This document shows, piece after piece, positions 41,327-49,641 of a stretch of 64,000 nt of DNA; position 1 is the stretch's first letter; the number at the start of each line of letters is the position of its first letter. The position numbers and the translations under genes were made by a program. Source of the DNA: Halomonas litopenaei (GTDB lineage: Bacteria; Pseudomonadota; Gammaproteobacteria; Pseudomonadales; Halomonadaceae); assembly GCF_003045775.1 (NCBI RefSeq), contig NZ_PXNS01000012.1, positions 38,782 to 102,781 on the forward strand. The letters run 5' to 3'. The notes beneath the pieces were generated by a model. The model made no database searches. It was not told the origin of the DNA and saw nothing but the letters and a program-made list of their open reading frames with translations.

Positions 41327-42184
41327 ATGTCGACCATACAACGTAGTCACGCCCTGTTGCCGCCCACCATCGAGATCGACGTCGTCGATGAGTTCGGCGA
41401 ATCGCACCGTCAGGCTATCGCCGCGGAGCGCTCGCTGACGGTCTACCTCAACCGGCGGGAGATCGTCACCCTGATGTCGCTGGGAGCGGACCCGGAGGCG
41501 TTGGTGGTGGGCTATTTGCGCAATCAGGGGTTGATTACGCAGCGCGAAGACCTCGAGGCGGTGATGGTCGACTGGGAAGTCGAGGCTGCGGCGGTGGTCA
41601 CTCGCCATTCGCCGGAGGATCTGGAGCAACGGCTAGGCCAGCGCACCGTTACCACCGGCTGCGGTCAGGGCACGGTATTCGGCCGCCTGCTCGATGCGGT
41701 GCCACAGACCCGGCTGTCCCAGGCCAGGGTGAGTCAGTCGGTGATCTATCGGCTGCTCGACAACCTGGGAGACTACAACGAGACCTACCGCAGCGCGGGG
41801 GCGGTCCATGGCTGTGCGTTATGTCGTCAGACCGAGGTGCTCGACTTTGTCGAAGACGTGGGCCGGCATAATGCGGTGGACACCCTGGCTGGCCGAGAGT
41901 GGCTCGACGACCTGCCACTCGGCCAGGCGGACATCTTCTATACCACCGGACGGCTGACGTCTGAGATGGTGCTCAAGGTGGCCCAGATGGGTATCTCGGT
42001 GCTGGTGTCGCGCTCAGGCGTTACCCAGAAGGGCGTGGAGCTGGCCCGGCGCTTCGGCGTGCTGCTGATCGCTCGGGCCAAGGGGCGCAGGCTCCAGATT
42101 GTCCATGGGCGCGAGCGCTTCGACTTCGACGCACAGCCGACCCGGCGTCCCGGAGATATCAAGCGCCGGCAGACGAAAGACTAG
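41327..42184 (+). CDS. fdhD: Formate dehydrogenase accessory sulfurtransferase FdhD
   Basis: Transfers sulfur from IscS to the molybdenum cofactor to activate formate dehydrogenase. 285 residues. The active-site region reads TTGCGQGTVFG, with one cysteine where E. coli FdhD has CxxC, so the second is glycine here. GCALCRQTEVLDFVEDVGRH and NAVDTLAG, FYTTGRLTSEMVLKVAQMG and LVSRSGVTQKGVELARRFG are family blocks. It is divergent from the fdh operon. The TAG stop comes from the end of MITE-like copy D. Confidence 0.93.
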   Translation: MSTIQRSHALLPPTIEIDVVDEFGESHRQAIAAERSLTVYLNRREIVTLMSLGADPEALVVGYLRNQGLITQREDLEAVMVDWEVEAAAVVTRHSPEDLEQRLGQRTVTTGCGQGTVFGRLLDAVPQTRLSQARVSQSVIYRLLDNLGDYNETYRSAGAVHGCALCRQTEVLDFVEDVGRHNAVDTLAGREWLDDLPLGQADIFYTTGRLTSEMVLKVAQMGISVLVSRSGVTQKGVELARRFGVLLIARAKGRRLQIVHGRERFDFDAQPTRRPGDIKRRQTKD

Positions 42185-42326
42185 GCGCTGTTCGAAAAGT
42201 CGACGAGCGAAGGTTAGACAAGGCAAAAATCGGTGAGAAAGCGCAGTTTACGGGGTGTAAATGAGCATTTTGATCCGATTTTTTACGCCGTATTACCGAG
42301 CGCAGGCACTTTTCAGACAAGCCCCA
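42181..42326 (-). mobile_element. MITE-like element, copy D (about 145 bp)
   Basis: Inverted relative to copy A and nearly identical to it except that the 17-base hairpin insertion of A is absent. Ends are CTAGGCGCTGTTCGAAAAGT (left here) and ACTTTTCAGACAAGCCCCAG (right here; the expected CTAG is degraded to CCAG). It lies between convergent fdhD and the XRE-cupin gene, and its end makes the fdhD stop codon. Confidence 0.8.
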
Positions 42327-42358
42327 GGCGTGATCGGAGGCTTTCCAGACGTTTTCGC

Positions 42359-42991
42359 TCAGGTGTTCTCGCGACGGGTACAGACCGACAGTACGGTGGC
42401 GTCCTCTTCACTCACCGAAACCAGCGCGTGACCCATGTCGCTGTCGAAGTAGATGCTGTCGCCCGCAATCAGGCGCAGCGGCTCGTAGAATTCCGAGTAC
42501 AGCAGAATCTCGCCGTCCAGCACCATCAGGAATTCCTCGCCATCATGGCGCACCCACTCGGAAAATTCCTCGAAGTGTCTGGCGCGCACGATGGTCTTGA
42601 ACGGGATCATGCGCTTTTGCGCCAGCTCACAGCTGAGCAGCTCGTGTTCGTAGGTTGGGGTAGGGTGGCGCTGGCCTTCGCCGCGGCGCGTCATGTCTCG
42701 CCTGCCCATGGTGCGGGTCTGCTGCCTGGGCGGTGACAGCAGTTGGGGCAGGTCGATGTCGAGGCCGCCGATCAGCTTCTGCACGGCGGTAAAGGTCGGC
42801 GAGATCTGATCGTTCTCGATCTTCGACAGGGTCGAGCGCGCGAGACCGGTCTTCTGGCTGACGTCCTCCAGGGTCCACTGGTTGGCCAGACGAATCTCCT
42901 TGAGTCGCTCCCCCAGACGAAGGGGTTCGACGAAGGCCTTGCGGCCGGAGGCGATCTTGAGTGCCGCCTCCTGATCGGTGTGTTGCGCCAT
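42359..42991 (-). CDS. XRE-family regulator with C-terminal cupin domain
   Basis: 210 residues. Helix-turn-helix at about residues 25-85 (GERLKEIRLANQWTLEDVSQ, ARSTLSKIENDQISPTF), a basic linker, then a cupin domain (EWVRHDGEEFLMVLDGEILL, GDSIYFDSDMGHALVSVSEE). Such regulators sense small metabolites such as polyamines or amino acids. A perfect palindrome (AGGAAACC-A-GGTTTCCT, 43006-43022) lies 15 bases upstream of its start, a likely autoregulatory site. It is convergent with fdhD and adjacent to the deacetylase gene. Confidence 0.9.
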   Translation of the reverse strand: MAQHTDQEAALKIASGRKAFVEPLRLGERLKEIRLANQWTLEDVSQKTGLARSTLSKIENDQISPTFTAVQKLIGGLDIDLPQLLSPPRQQTRTMGRRDMTRRGEGQRHPTPTYEHELLSCELAQKRMIPFKTIVRARHFEEFSEWVRHDGEEFLMVLDGEILLYSEFYEPLRLIAGDSIYFDSDMGHALVSVSEEDATVLSVCTRRENT

Positions 42992-43286
42992 GTCGTGTTC
43001 ACAATAGGAAACCAGGTTTCCTCTAGGCTACCACAGCGTCGCCACTCCCTGCCTGTGTCTCAGCGGGCCTTCGACCCGGGTTTTCTATCTGAGCTATCTG
43101 CCCCGGCCTGCTATTGGAGGCCTGGCAGCCGAGTCCACCATGAGGCAGTTCGGCGCGTCGATATCTCCCGGACATGTTTCCCGGCATCGGGAAACACAGG
43201 CCGATGGCAGGGGCAAAGCAAGCGCAAGGGGTAAGCCAAGCCACCAGGTGAAAGACGATTCGCCATGACGGCTCCAGTCGCCGTCG
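42992..43286. promoter_or_regulatory. Intergenic region with two GGAAAC/GTTTCC palindromes
   Basis: AGGAAACC-A-GGTTTCCT at 43006-43022 overlaps the expected promoter of the XRE-cupin gene and is a candidate operator. A second perfect inverted repeat, TGTTTCCCG-GCAT-CGGGAAACA at 43175-43196, lies 90 bases past the deacetylase stop and may be a terminator hairpin or a second site. No gene is seen in this stretch. Confidence 0.5.
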
Positions 43287-44222
43287 TCAGGGCTGGTAGG
43301 CCAACCCCAGCAGGGCCCGCAGATGGGCTTCCACCGAACGTCCCAGCGCCGCCAGGTCATAGCCCCCTTCCAGCACCGAGACGACGCGGCCCTCGGCATG
43401 TCGCCGGGCAATATCGAGGATACCCTGGGTGATCCAGTGGTAGTCCTCGTCGGCGAGACACAACTCTGCCATGGGGTCGTCGCGGTGGGCGTCGAAGCCC
43501 GCCGAGACCAGTATCAGTTCCGGGCGGAAGTCTTCAAGAGCGGGCCACCAGTCACGCTCGATGGCCGCGCGAAAACCAGCGCTTTCGGTGCCGGCGGGCA
43601 GCGGCGTGTGGACCACGTTGGGGTAAGGGGTATCCAGATAGCGCCAGGGGTAGAAGGGATACTGGAAGCTGGTGCAGACCATCACCTCAGGGTCATTCTT
43701 GAAGATGTCGATGGTGCCGTTGCACTGGTGGACATCGAAGTCGAGGATGGCGATGCGCCGCGCTCCGTGGACGGCGCGGGCGTGTGCCGCGCCGACGGCA
43801 ACATTGTTGTAGAAGCAGAAGCCCATGGCCTCCTGGGCCTCGGCGTGGTGACCGGGAGGCCTGACCGCACAGAAGACATTGTCGGCCTGACCGCGGAACA
43901 CCTGATCGACCCCCTTGACCACGGCGCCGGCGGCCAGACGTGCGGCCTGCAGGCTGTCGCTGTTCATCAGGGTATCGGCGTCGATCGAGGCGTGCCCCTC
44001 CTGGGGCGAAGTCTGCTCCAGCCGAGCGAGGTGCGCCTCGGGATGCACGCGCTGCAACTGCTCTTCAGTGGCCTCCCGAGCGTCTGCCTGCATCGCGTGT
44101 TGCAGCACGCCAGAGCGCATCAGTTGCGCCCTGATGGCATCGAGTCTCAAGGGACTCTCGGGATGATCCGGCCCCATGTCATGACGCTGGCAGTACGGGT
44201 GACTGAGAAAGGCTGTGATCAT
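43287..44222 (-). CDS. Histone deacetylase/AcuC family lysine deacetylase
   Basis: Zinc-dependent deacetylase of 311 residues. Motifs are HDMGPDHPESPLRLDAI, RPPGHHAEAQEAMGFCFYNN (tandem active-site histidines), the zinc ligands DFDVHQCNGT and SAGFDAHRDDPM, and LEGGYDLAALG at the C-terminus. ATG 44222 has GGAG 6 bases upstream. It is divergent from a Pat-type acyltransferase gene, like the acuA/acuC pairing in Bacillus, which suggests reversal of protein lysine acetylation. It could alternatively act on acetylpolyamines, given the adjacent XRE-cupin regulator. Confidence 0.92.
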   Translation of the reverse strand: MITAFLSHPYCQRHDMGPDHPESPLRLDAIRAQLMRSGVLQHAMQADAREATEEQLQRVHPEAHLARLEQTSPQEGHASIDADTLMNSDSLQAARLAAGAVVKGVDQVFRGQADNVFCAVRPPGHHAEAQEAMGFCFYNNVAVGAAHARAVHGARRIAILDFDVHQCNGTIDIFKNDPEVMVCTSFQYPFYPWRYLDTPYPNVVHTPLPAGTESAGFRAAIERDWWPALEDFRPELILVSAGFDAHRDDPMAELCLADEDYHWITQGILDIARRHAEGRVVSVLEGGYDLAALGRSVEAHLRALLGLAYQP

Positions 44223-44449
44223 CGATATCTCCGACTGGTCTGGCGCCACCTTAGGAGTAATACGAACCCCGAGACAGTGGCAAATGGTCGAAGCGTGATG
44301 CCAAGGATGCCTTGTTCCTGGTCAAGCTAGCGCTGGACGTGGTTGTGGGGTGGCGCCACACTCCGGCACTATTTCCAAACGTTCAAGTGCGCAAGTGCGC
44401 ACAATTCGCCGCCAGGGTGTCGGCTACCCGTCGCCTGAGGAGACCACCT

Positions 44450-47197
44450 GTGAGCACCCAGTTTCTTCGTCGCTTTTTCGATCCCGCCTCGATCGCCGTG
44501 GTGGGTGCCTCCGAGAAGCCAGAGTCCACGGGTGGGCAGGTCATTCGCAATCTGCTTGACGGCGGCTACGGCGGCAAGCTGTGGGCGGTCAACCCCAAGG
44601 GGTACGCCAGCGTCCACGGGGTCGAGTGTGTCGCTCGCACCTCTCAACTTCCCGAGGTGGTGGACCTGGCGATCCTGTGTTCGCCGGTCTCGACCCTGCC
44701 GAAACTGTTGAGCCGGCTGGGTGAACGCGGGGTGCGAGCGGCCCTGGTGCTGTCCGGTGGCAGTCAGCTGGAACAGGACGAAGGCGGCAAGTCGTCGATC
44801 CGCCAGCGCATGCTCGATGCGGCCCGGTCCTCCGGCATTCGAATACTGGGGCCGGAGTGCATGGGCTTGATCGTGCCGGGACGACGGCTCAATGCGTCCT
44901 ACTCCAGTCATACGGTGCCCAGGGGCAAGGTGGCGTATCTGGGGCAGTCGGGCATGCTGGCCAACGCCATGATCGACTGGGCGGCCGGGCGCGGGATCGG
45001 CTTTTCTCACCTGCTGACGTTGGGGGAAAGCGTCGATGTCATGCTTCCCGACCTGATCGACTACATCAACCAGAATTCGCCCACCCAGGCGATCCTGTTG
45101 CACCTTGAACGGGTCCACGACGCCCAGCACTTCATGACCGCCGTGCGTGATGCGTCGCGCAATCGGCTGGTACTGGCGATCAAGAGTGGCAGGACCAGCC
45201 AAGCCGACCTCAGCGGCCTGCCACCGACGCCAGGCGTCACCCATCGTGATCGGGTCTTCGATGCGGCCTTCGCGCGTGCGGGCGTGGTAAGGGTCAACGA
45301 TTCCGACGAGCTGTATGACGCCCTGGAGACACTGTCACGGATGCGCCCACTCAAGGGTGACCGTCTGGCGATCGTATCCAACGGGCTGGGGCCGGCCATG
45401 CTGGCCATCGACAAGTTGATCAACGCCGGAGGTCGTCTGGCCGAATTCGAGGAGGCTACCCAGACATCGCTGCGTGAGCGAGACCTCGATATCAGCAAGC
45501 CCGGCGAAAACCCGGTGGATCTCGGGGGCTACGCCACCCCGGAACGCTTCGTGGCGGCGTTGGAGATCGTCGCCGCCGACCCCAATGTGGACGCCGTACT
45601 GGTGGTCCATGCTCCGACGCGTCTGGCGCCTTCCAAGGCGACCGCCGAGGCGCTGATCCGTGAACGCAAGCGCTTTCGGCGTAACTTGTTGACCAGCTGG
45701 ATGGGCTTCGAACAGGCGATCGGCGCTCGTCACCTGTGTCACGAAGCGGGTGTACCCACCTATCTGTCGCCGGAGAAGGCGGTGAAGGCCTTCATGCACA
45801 TGGTCGACTATCAGCGGGTCCAGTCGTTATTGCAGCAGACGCCCCCGAGCCTGCCGTTTTCGACCTCGTCCGAGGTGCGAGAGCGCTGCCACCGGCTGAT
45901 CGACGAGGTGCTCGCCGATGGTCGCGAGAGCCTGACCCATAGCGAGACCGCCCAGGTGCTCAAGGCCTACGGCCTGCCAGTGGCGGAGAGTCGCTATCCC
46001 GACGGTGCCCAGGCCGCCGAGGAGGCCGCCCGGGAGCTGACGGGCCCCTTCGCGATCAAGATCGTGCACGACGGCAACAGTCGGCCATTTCGTTACCGGC
46101 GACATCCTCACAAGCTGTCGGCGGGGCTGGTCCAGGATCTGGCCAGACCCGGCGACGTGGCCGAGGCGGTGGATCGCCTCAGCGAGAAGGTCTCCGAGAA
46201 ATTTCCCGGCTTTCGCGTGCGAGAGTTCTGTCTCCAGCCCATGCAACGGGGCAAGCATTCGATGCAGCTGTGCGCAGGCATCTCCCGGGACCCGGTCTTC
46301 GGACCACTGATTCTATTCGGCATCGGCGGCTACAAGGTCAATATTCTGGCGGATCGACAGGTCTCCCTGCCGCCCTTGAACATGACGCTGGCCGCGGACA
46401 TGGTGTCTCGTACCCACGCCGCGCGGCTGATTCGTGAGCACTCGAGTGATCCACAGCGCGATGAACAAAGGCTGTGCCAACTACTGGTCACCCTGTCGCA
46501 GATGGCTACCGACCTGCCTCGGCTGCGTGGTCTCGAGATCAACCCGCTGCTGCTCAATCGCGACGGCATGGTGGCGGTGGACTTCGCCATGGACCTCGGT
46601 TCTCCGGCGCGCTTCGCGATCATGCCCTATCCCGAAGAACTGAGGGAGTGGGTCAAGCTCAGAAACGGCTGGGACGTCGAGTTCAGGCCCATTCGGGCTG
46701 AAGATGCCCCGCTGATTACCGACTTCCACGGGCAGTTGTCCGAGGAGAGCATCCGCTTTCGCTACTTCCACAACAAGACCGATTTAAGCCAGGGCGATCT
46801 GTCGCGCCTGGCCCATATCAACTACGACCGACAGATGGCGTTTATCGCCGAGCGCCTTTGCGAAGACGGCAGCAAGGAGATGCTGGGGGTGGTTCGGGTC
46901 TGGAACGATCCCGACAATATCCGAACCGAGTTTTCGATCATCATCCGCGATGACCTTCAGGGGCTCGGTATCGGCAGTCGTCTGATGGAAAAGATGATCC
47001 GCTACTGCAAGGGGGTCGGCACCCTGGAGATGGTCGGCAAGATCATGATCGACAATCACCCCATGCGCGCACTGATGAAGCACCTCGGGTTCCGACAAAG
47101 CTTCAACATGGAGGAGCAGGTGGTGGACGCAGTGCTGCGCCTCAACGAGCCGGGCAACGATTGGCAGCGCCACCGCTTGGAACGGCCGATGGAGTAG
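44450..47197 (+). CDS. Pat/YfiQ-type protein lysine acyltransferase (NDP-forming acyl-CoA synthetase-like fused to GNAT)
   Basis: 915 residues. Residues 1-135 form a CoA-binding domain (FFDPASIAVVGASEKPEST), then the succinyl-CoA-ligase-like domain (ECMGLIVPGRRLNASY), an ATP-grasp region (about 500-725, GPFAIKIVHDGN) and a C-terminal GNAT domain (about 745-905) with acetyl-CoA loop LQGLGIGSRLMEKM and a glutamate in RTEFSIII. The phosphohistidine of true ADP-forming synthetases (SHTGA motif) is replaced by proline (PPTPG), as expected for a regulatory, non-synthetase domain. GTG 44450 has GAGGAG 7 bases upstream. Confidence 0.92.
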   Translation: MSTQFLRRFFDPASIAVVGASEKPESTGGQVIRNLLDGGYGGKLWAVNPKGYASVHGVECVARTSQLPEVVDLAILCSPVSTLPKLLSRLGERGVRAALVLSGGSQLEQDEGGKSSIRQRMLDAARSSGIRILGPECMGLIVPGRRLNASYSSHTVPRGKVAYLGQSGMLANAMIDWAAGRGIGFSHLLTLGESVDVMLPDLIDYINQNSPTQAILLHLERVHDAQHFMTAVRDASRNRLVLAIKSGRTSQADLSGLPPTPGVTHRDRVFDAAFARAGVVRVNDSDELYDALETLSRMRPLKGDRLAIVSNGLGPAMLAIDKLINAGGRLAEFEEATQTSLRERDLDISKPGENPVDLGGYATPERFVAALEIVAADPNVDAVLVVHAPTRLAPSKATAEALIRERKRFRRNLLTSWMGFEQAIGARHLCHEAGVPTYLSPEKAVKAFMHMVDYQRVQSLLQQTPPSLPFSTSSEVRERCHRLIDEVLADGRESLTHSETAQVLKAYGLPVAESRYPDGAQAAEEAARELTGPFAIKIVHDGNSRPFRYRRHPHKLSAGLVQDLARPGDVAEAVDRLSEKVSEKFPGFRVREFCLQPMQRGKHSMQLCAGISRDPVFGPLILFGIGGYKVNILADRQVSLPPLNMTLAADMVSRTHAARLIREHSSDPQRDEQRLCQLLVTLSQMATDLPRLRGLEINPLLLNRDGMVAVDFAMDLGSPARFAIMPYPEELREWVKLRNGWDVEFRPIRAEDAPLITDFHGQLSEESIRFRYFHNKTDLSQGDLSRLAHINYDRQMAFIAERLCEDGSKEMLGVVRVWNDPDNIRTEFSIIIRDDLQGLGIGSRLMEKMIRYCKGVGTLEMVGKIMIDNHPMRALMKHLGFRQSFNMEEQVVDAVLRLNEPGNDWQRHRLERPME

Positions 47198-47231
47198 CAG
47201 GTCGGTTCGATTCCAGGACCGCCGGCCTGGC

Positions 47232-47258
47232 CTCCCGCCTGTGCTTGCAAGGCGGGAG
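47232..47258. terminator. Bidirectional hairpin between the Pat-type gene and pdxH
   Basis: CTCCCGCCT / AGGCGGGAG stem of about 9 bp with an 9-base loop lies between two convergent stop codons (47197 and 47276). No strong T-run is seen on either side. Confidence 0.5.
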
Positions 47259-47275
47259 CCGGTCGGATGATTCGT

Positions 47276-47917
47276 TCAGGGTGCCAGCCGCACCACTTCC
47301 CAGTGGCCATCGCGGCGGCCGTAGCGAACCCGGTCATGCAGGCGACTGGGCTGTCCTTGCCAGAACTCGATCATTTCGGGGACGACGCGGTAGCCGCCCC
47401 AGTGCACCGGGCGCGGGATATCCTGGCCTTCGTAGGCCTTCTCGAAGCGCCGCTGGCGCTGCTCGATCCAGTCGCGATCGGGGATGACCACGCTCTGGGT
47501 GGCGATCCAGGCCCCGAGCTGGCTGCCGCGGGGACGGCTTGCAAAATACTCGTCCGACTCCTGCTCTGCGACCTGCTCGGTGCGTCCTTCGATGCGCACC
47601 TGGCGCGCCAGCTTGGGCCACCAGAAGGTCAGGGCCGCATGGGGGACGTTGGCCAGTTCGCTACCCTTGTGGCTGTGATAGTTGGTGTAGAAGACCATCC
47701 CGTTTTGATCGAACCCCTTGAGCAGCACCACCCGCGCGTGGGGCAGGCCCTGGCTGTCCACGGTCGACAGGGTCATGGCATTGGCATCCTGGGGATCGGT
47801 ATCCAGGGCCAGGGCGAACCACTCATCGAACATGGTGAAGGGATCCTTGGGTACCTGGCCTTCGTCCAGGCTGCCGCCTTCATAGTCACGTCGAATGTCC
47901 GCAATATCACGGGTCAT
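47276..47917 (-). CDS. pdxH: Pyridoxamine 5'-phosphate oxidase
   Basis: FMN enzyme that oxidises pyridoxine or pyridoxamine phosphate to pyridoxal phosphate. 213 residues; E. coli PdxH has 218. Family blocks are MTLSTVDSQGLPHARVVLLK, GMVFYTNYHSHKGSELA, ALTFWWPKLARQVRIEG, RPRGSQLGAWIATQS and the C-terminal signature IEFWQGQPSRLHDR. It is a single gene, convergent with the Pat-type gene and divergent from cytochrome b561. Confidence 0.95.
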   Translation of the reverse strand: MTRDIADIRRDYEGGSLDEGQVPKDPFTMFDEWFALALDTDPQDANAMTLSTVDSQGLPHARVVLLKGFDQNGMVFYTNYHSHKGSELANVPHAALTFWWPKLARQVRIEGRTEQVAEQESDEYFASRPRGSQLGAWIATQSVVIPDRDWIEQRQRRFEKAYEGQDIPRPVHWGGYRVVPEMIEFWQGQPSRLHDRVRYGRRDGHWEVVRLAP

Positions 47918-48181
47918 CGGTATCTCCGGTGGAATCAGACAAAAAAAGGACGGCCACTAGGGGTACCGTCGTCCAATTGATAAATCATCGCACCTTGTGT
48001 CCGAGATGTCGCCCCGCGTCGCCGGGAACACCACCTTCATCGTCGCGAGTCATGATGAATGTCAGCTGCTACAGCTTTAGCAAGTACCGCTTTGGCAAGG
48101 CGCCACCACAGGGAGTGGCTATCTTGAGTATATCGTCACTGGCGCCAGGCGTTGTGCCTTTATCAGCGAAGGGGAGCGACC

Positions 48182-49009
48182 ATGCCATCTGTCGAGTCAA
48201 CGTCAGCCGCCGAGCACAGGCCGTCAGGGCGTAGCCGGCGTGTCTGGAGCCTGGCCATCCGGCTATTCCACTGGGGGCTGGTGGCCTGCGTTGTACTCTC
48301 ATTTCTGACCATGAAGGTGGAGACCGACCTGTTCGACTTTCCGCAGAACGTGCACGCCAGGGCTGGGCTGATAGCGCTTGGGCTTTTGCTGTTTCGCTGG
48401 GGGTGGGCGCTGGTCGGCGATCACCACGCACGCATCGGCTCCTGGCTGCGCTCTCCTTCGGTAACGCTGTCCTATGCCAGAGACCTGATGAAGCGACGTG
48501 CCGATATCTTTGCCGGTCACAATCCGCTGGGGGGCTGGGCGGTGCTGGCGATGCTGACGAGCCTGACGATTCAGGCGCTGACGGGGCTCTTTGTCACCGA
48601 TGACATCTTCTTCGAGGCGCCGCTGCATACCCTGGTGCCAGCAGCAGTCAGCGACACGGCTCTGTGGATTCATCACCTCAACGCGAATGTGCTGCTGGCG
48701 CTGATCGTGCTTCACCTGGGGGCTCTGCTAGCCCATCGCTGCCTCGGCGAGCGACTGGTAGGCGCCATGTTCAGCGGCCGCAAGACGCTGCCGCGGGGTG
48801 CGCACTGGGCCGAGACGGACACAGAGACCCACCAACAACCAGAGCAACAGTCAGATCAAGAGCTAGATCGGACGTCAGATCAGCAGCAGGGGCAACGTGG
48901 AAGCAGCGGCAAAGGGGTAGAGCCTGGCCGCTCGGCCCTGATGGTACGAGCGGCGCTGCTGGCCCTGTTCAGTACGGGGTGTGTGATGTGGCTGTGGGGG
49001 CGCTTGTGA
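48182..49009 (+). CDS. Cytochrome b561-family membrane protein
   Basis: Diheme membrane cytochrome of 275 residues with four segments in the first 190. Heme-ligand histidines are seen in RLFHWGLVACVVLSF, NVHARAGLIALGLLLF, HHLNANVLLALIVLHLGALL. The C-terminal 90 residues are unusual: a Gln/Asp-rich stretch (about 215-250, TETHQQPEQQSDQEL) and then a fifth hydrophobic segment. It is convergent with a cytochrome c' gene only 12 bases away. A quinol to cytochrome c' electron path is a reasonable guess. Confidence 0.88.
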   Translation: MPSVESTSAAEHRPSGRSRRVWSLAIRLFHWGLVACVVLSFLTMKVETDLFDFPQNVHARAGLIALGLLLFRWGWALVGDHHARIGSWLRSPSVTLSYARDLMKRRADIFAGHNPLGGWAVLAMLTSLTIQALTGLFVTDDIFFEAPLHTLVPAAVSDTALWIHHLNANVLLALIVLHLGALLAHRCLGERLVGAMFSGRKTLPRGAHWAETDTETHQQPEQQSDQELDRTSDQQQGQRGSSGKGVEPGRSALMVRAALLALFSTGCVMWLWGRL

Positions 49010-49021
49010 AGCGGCGGAGGG

Positions 49022-49510
49022 TCACTCGGCGCGGAAGTTGTCGTGACACCCCTTGCAGGTATTGCCGACGGTGGCCACCTGCTTGAACAGCGCATCCTGG
49101 TCACCACCGTCGGCCATCTCGGCGAGTTTTGCGGTTTCCTCGATCAGGGTGTGGTAGCGCTGGTCGAAGTCTTCGTAGTCATCGGCGATGTCCGCCAGGG
49201 CATCGGTCTCGACGCCATGGTCGTCTCCCTGCAGTGAGCCCTTGACGAAACCTTCCCAGGGTAGCGGTGCCACGGCGGCGAGGCGACGCGCCTTCTCGAG
49301 AAACAGTTCGGCGTCGAAGTCGCGCTTGCCCTGGGCCATCGCGCCCAGCGGGCCGATCTGCCAGGCCATCACGCCCAGCGCATCCTGACGGTATTCGATG
49401 GCGTCTTCGATCTCGACGCTGGCATCGGGGAGTTCCTCGGCGAGTGCACAGGCGCTGGCCAACGTTAGTCCAAGTCCGGTCACGAGGGCATGCAACGGGG
49501 TCACGGTCAT
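49022..49510 (-). CDS. Cytochrome c'
   Basis: Periplasmic c-type cytochrome of 162 residues. The signal peptide (VTGLGLTLASACALA) is followed by a four-helix bundle, with the heme motif CKGCH at residues 152-156 near the C-terminus, as is standard for class II cytochromes. The segment VMAWQIGPLGAMAQGK is the typical helix 1 region. Family members bind NO or CO and protect against nitrosative stress. ATG 49510 has AAGGA 6 bases upstream. It faces the cytochrome b561 gene. Confidence 0.92.
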   Translation of the reverse strand: MTVTPLHALVTGLGLTLASACALAEELPDASVEIEDAIEYRQDALGVMAWQIGPLGAMAQGKRDFDAELFLEKARRLAAVAPLPWEGFVKGSLQGDDHGVETDALADIADDYEDFDQRYHTLIEETAKLAEMADGGDQDALFKQVATVGNTCKGCHDNFRAE

Positions 49511-49641
49511 TGTCCTTACTCCTTGCCTGGCGACATGGGCCGGGCGTTGTCGAGGATGGCGTCGCGAATGCAACGACATCCTCAAGATAGCAAGGAGAGC
49601 GGCTGCCGCCAGAAGGGCATGACGGTCGGCCTGAACAAGAG

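Noticed and set aside
43175..43196. Second palindrome as a definite operator of the XRE-cupin regulator
   Set aside because: The half-site order is inverted relative to the first palindrome and the position downstream of the deacetylase stop fits a terminator equally well.
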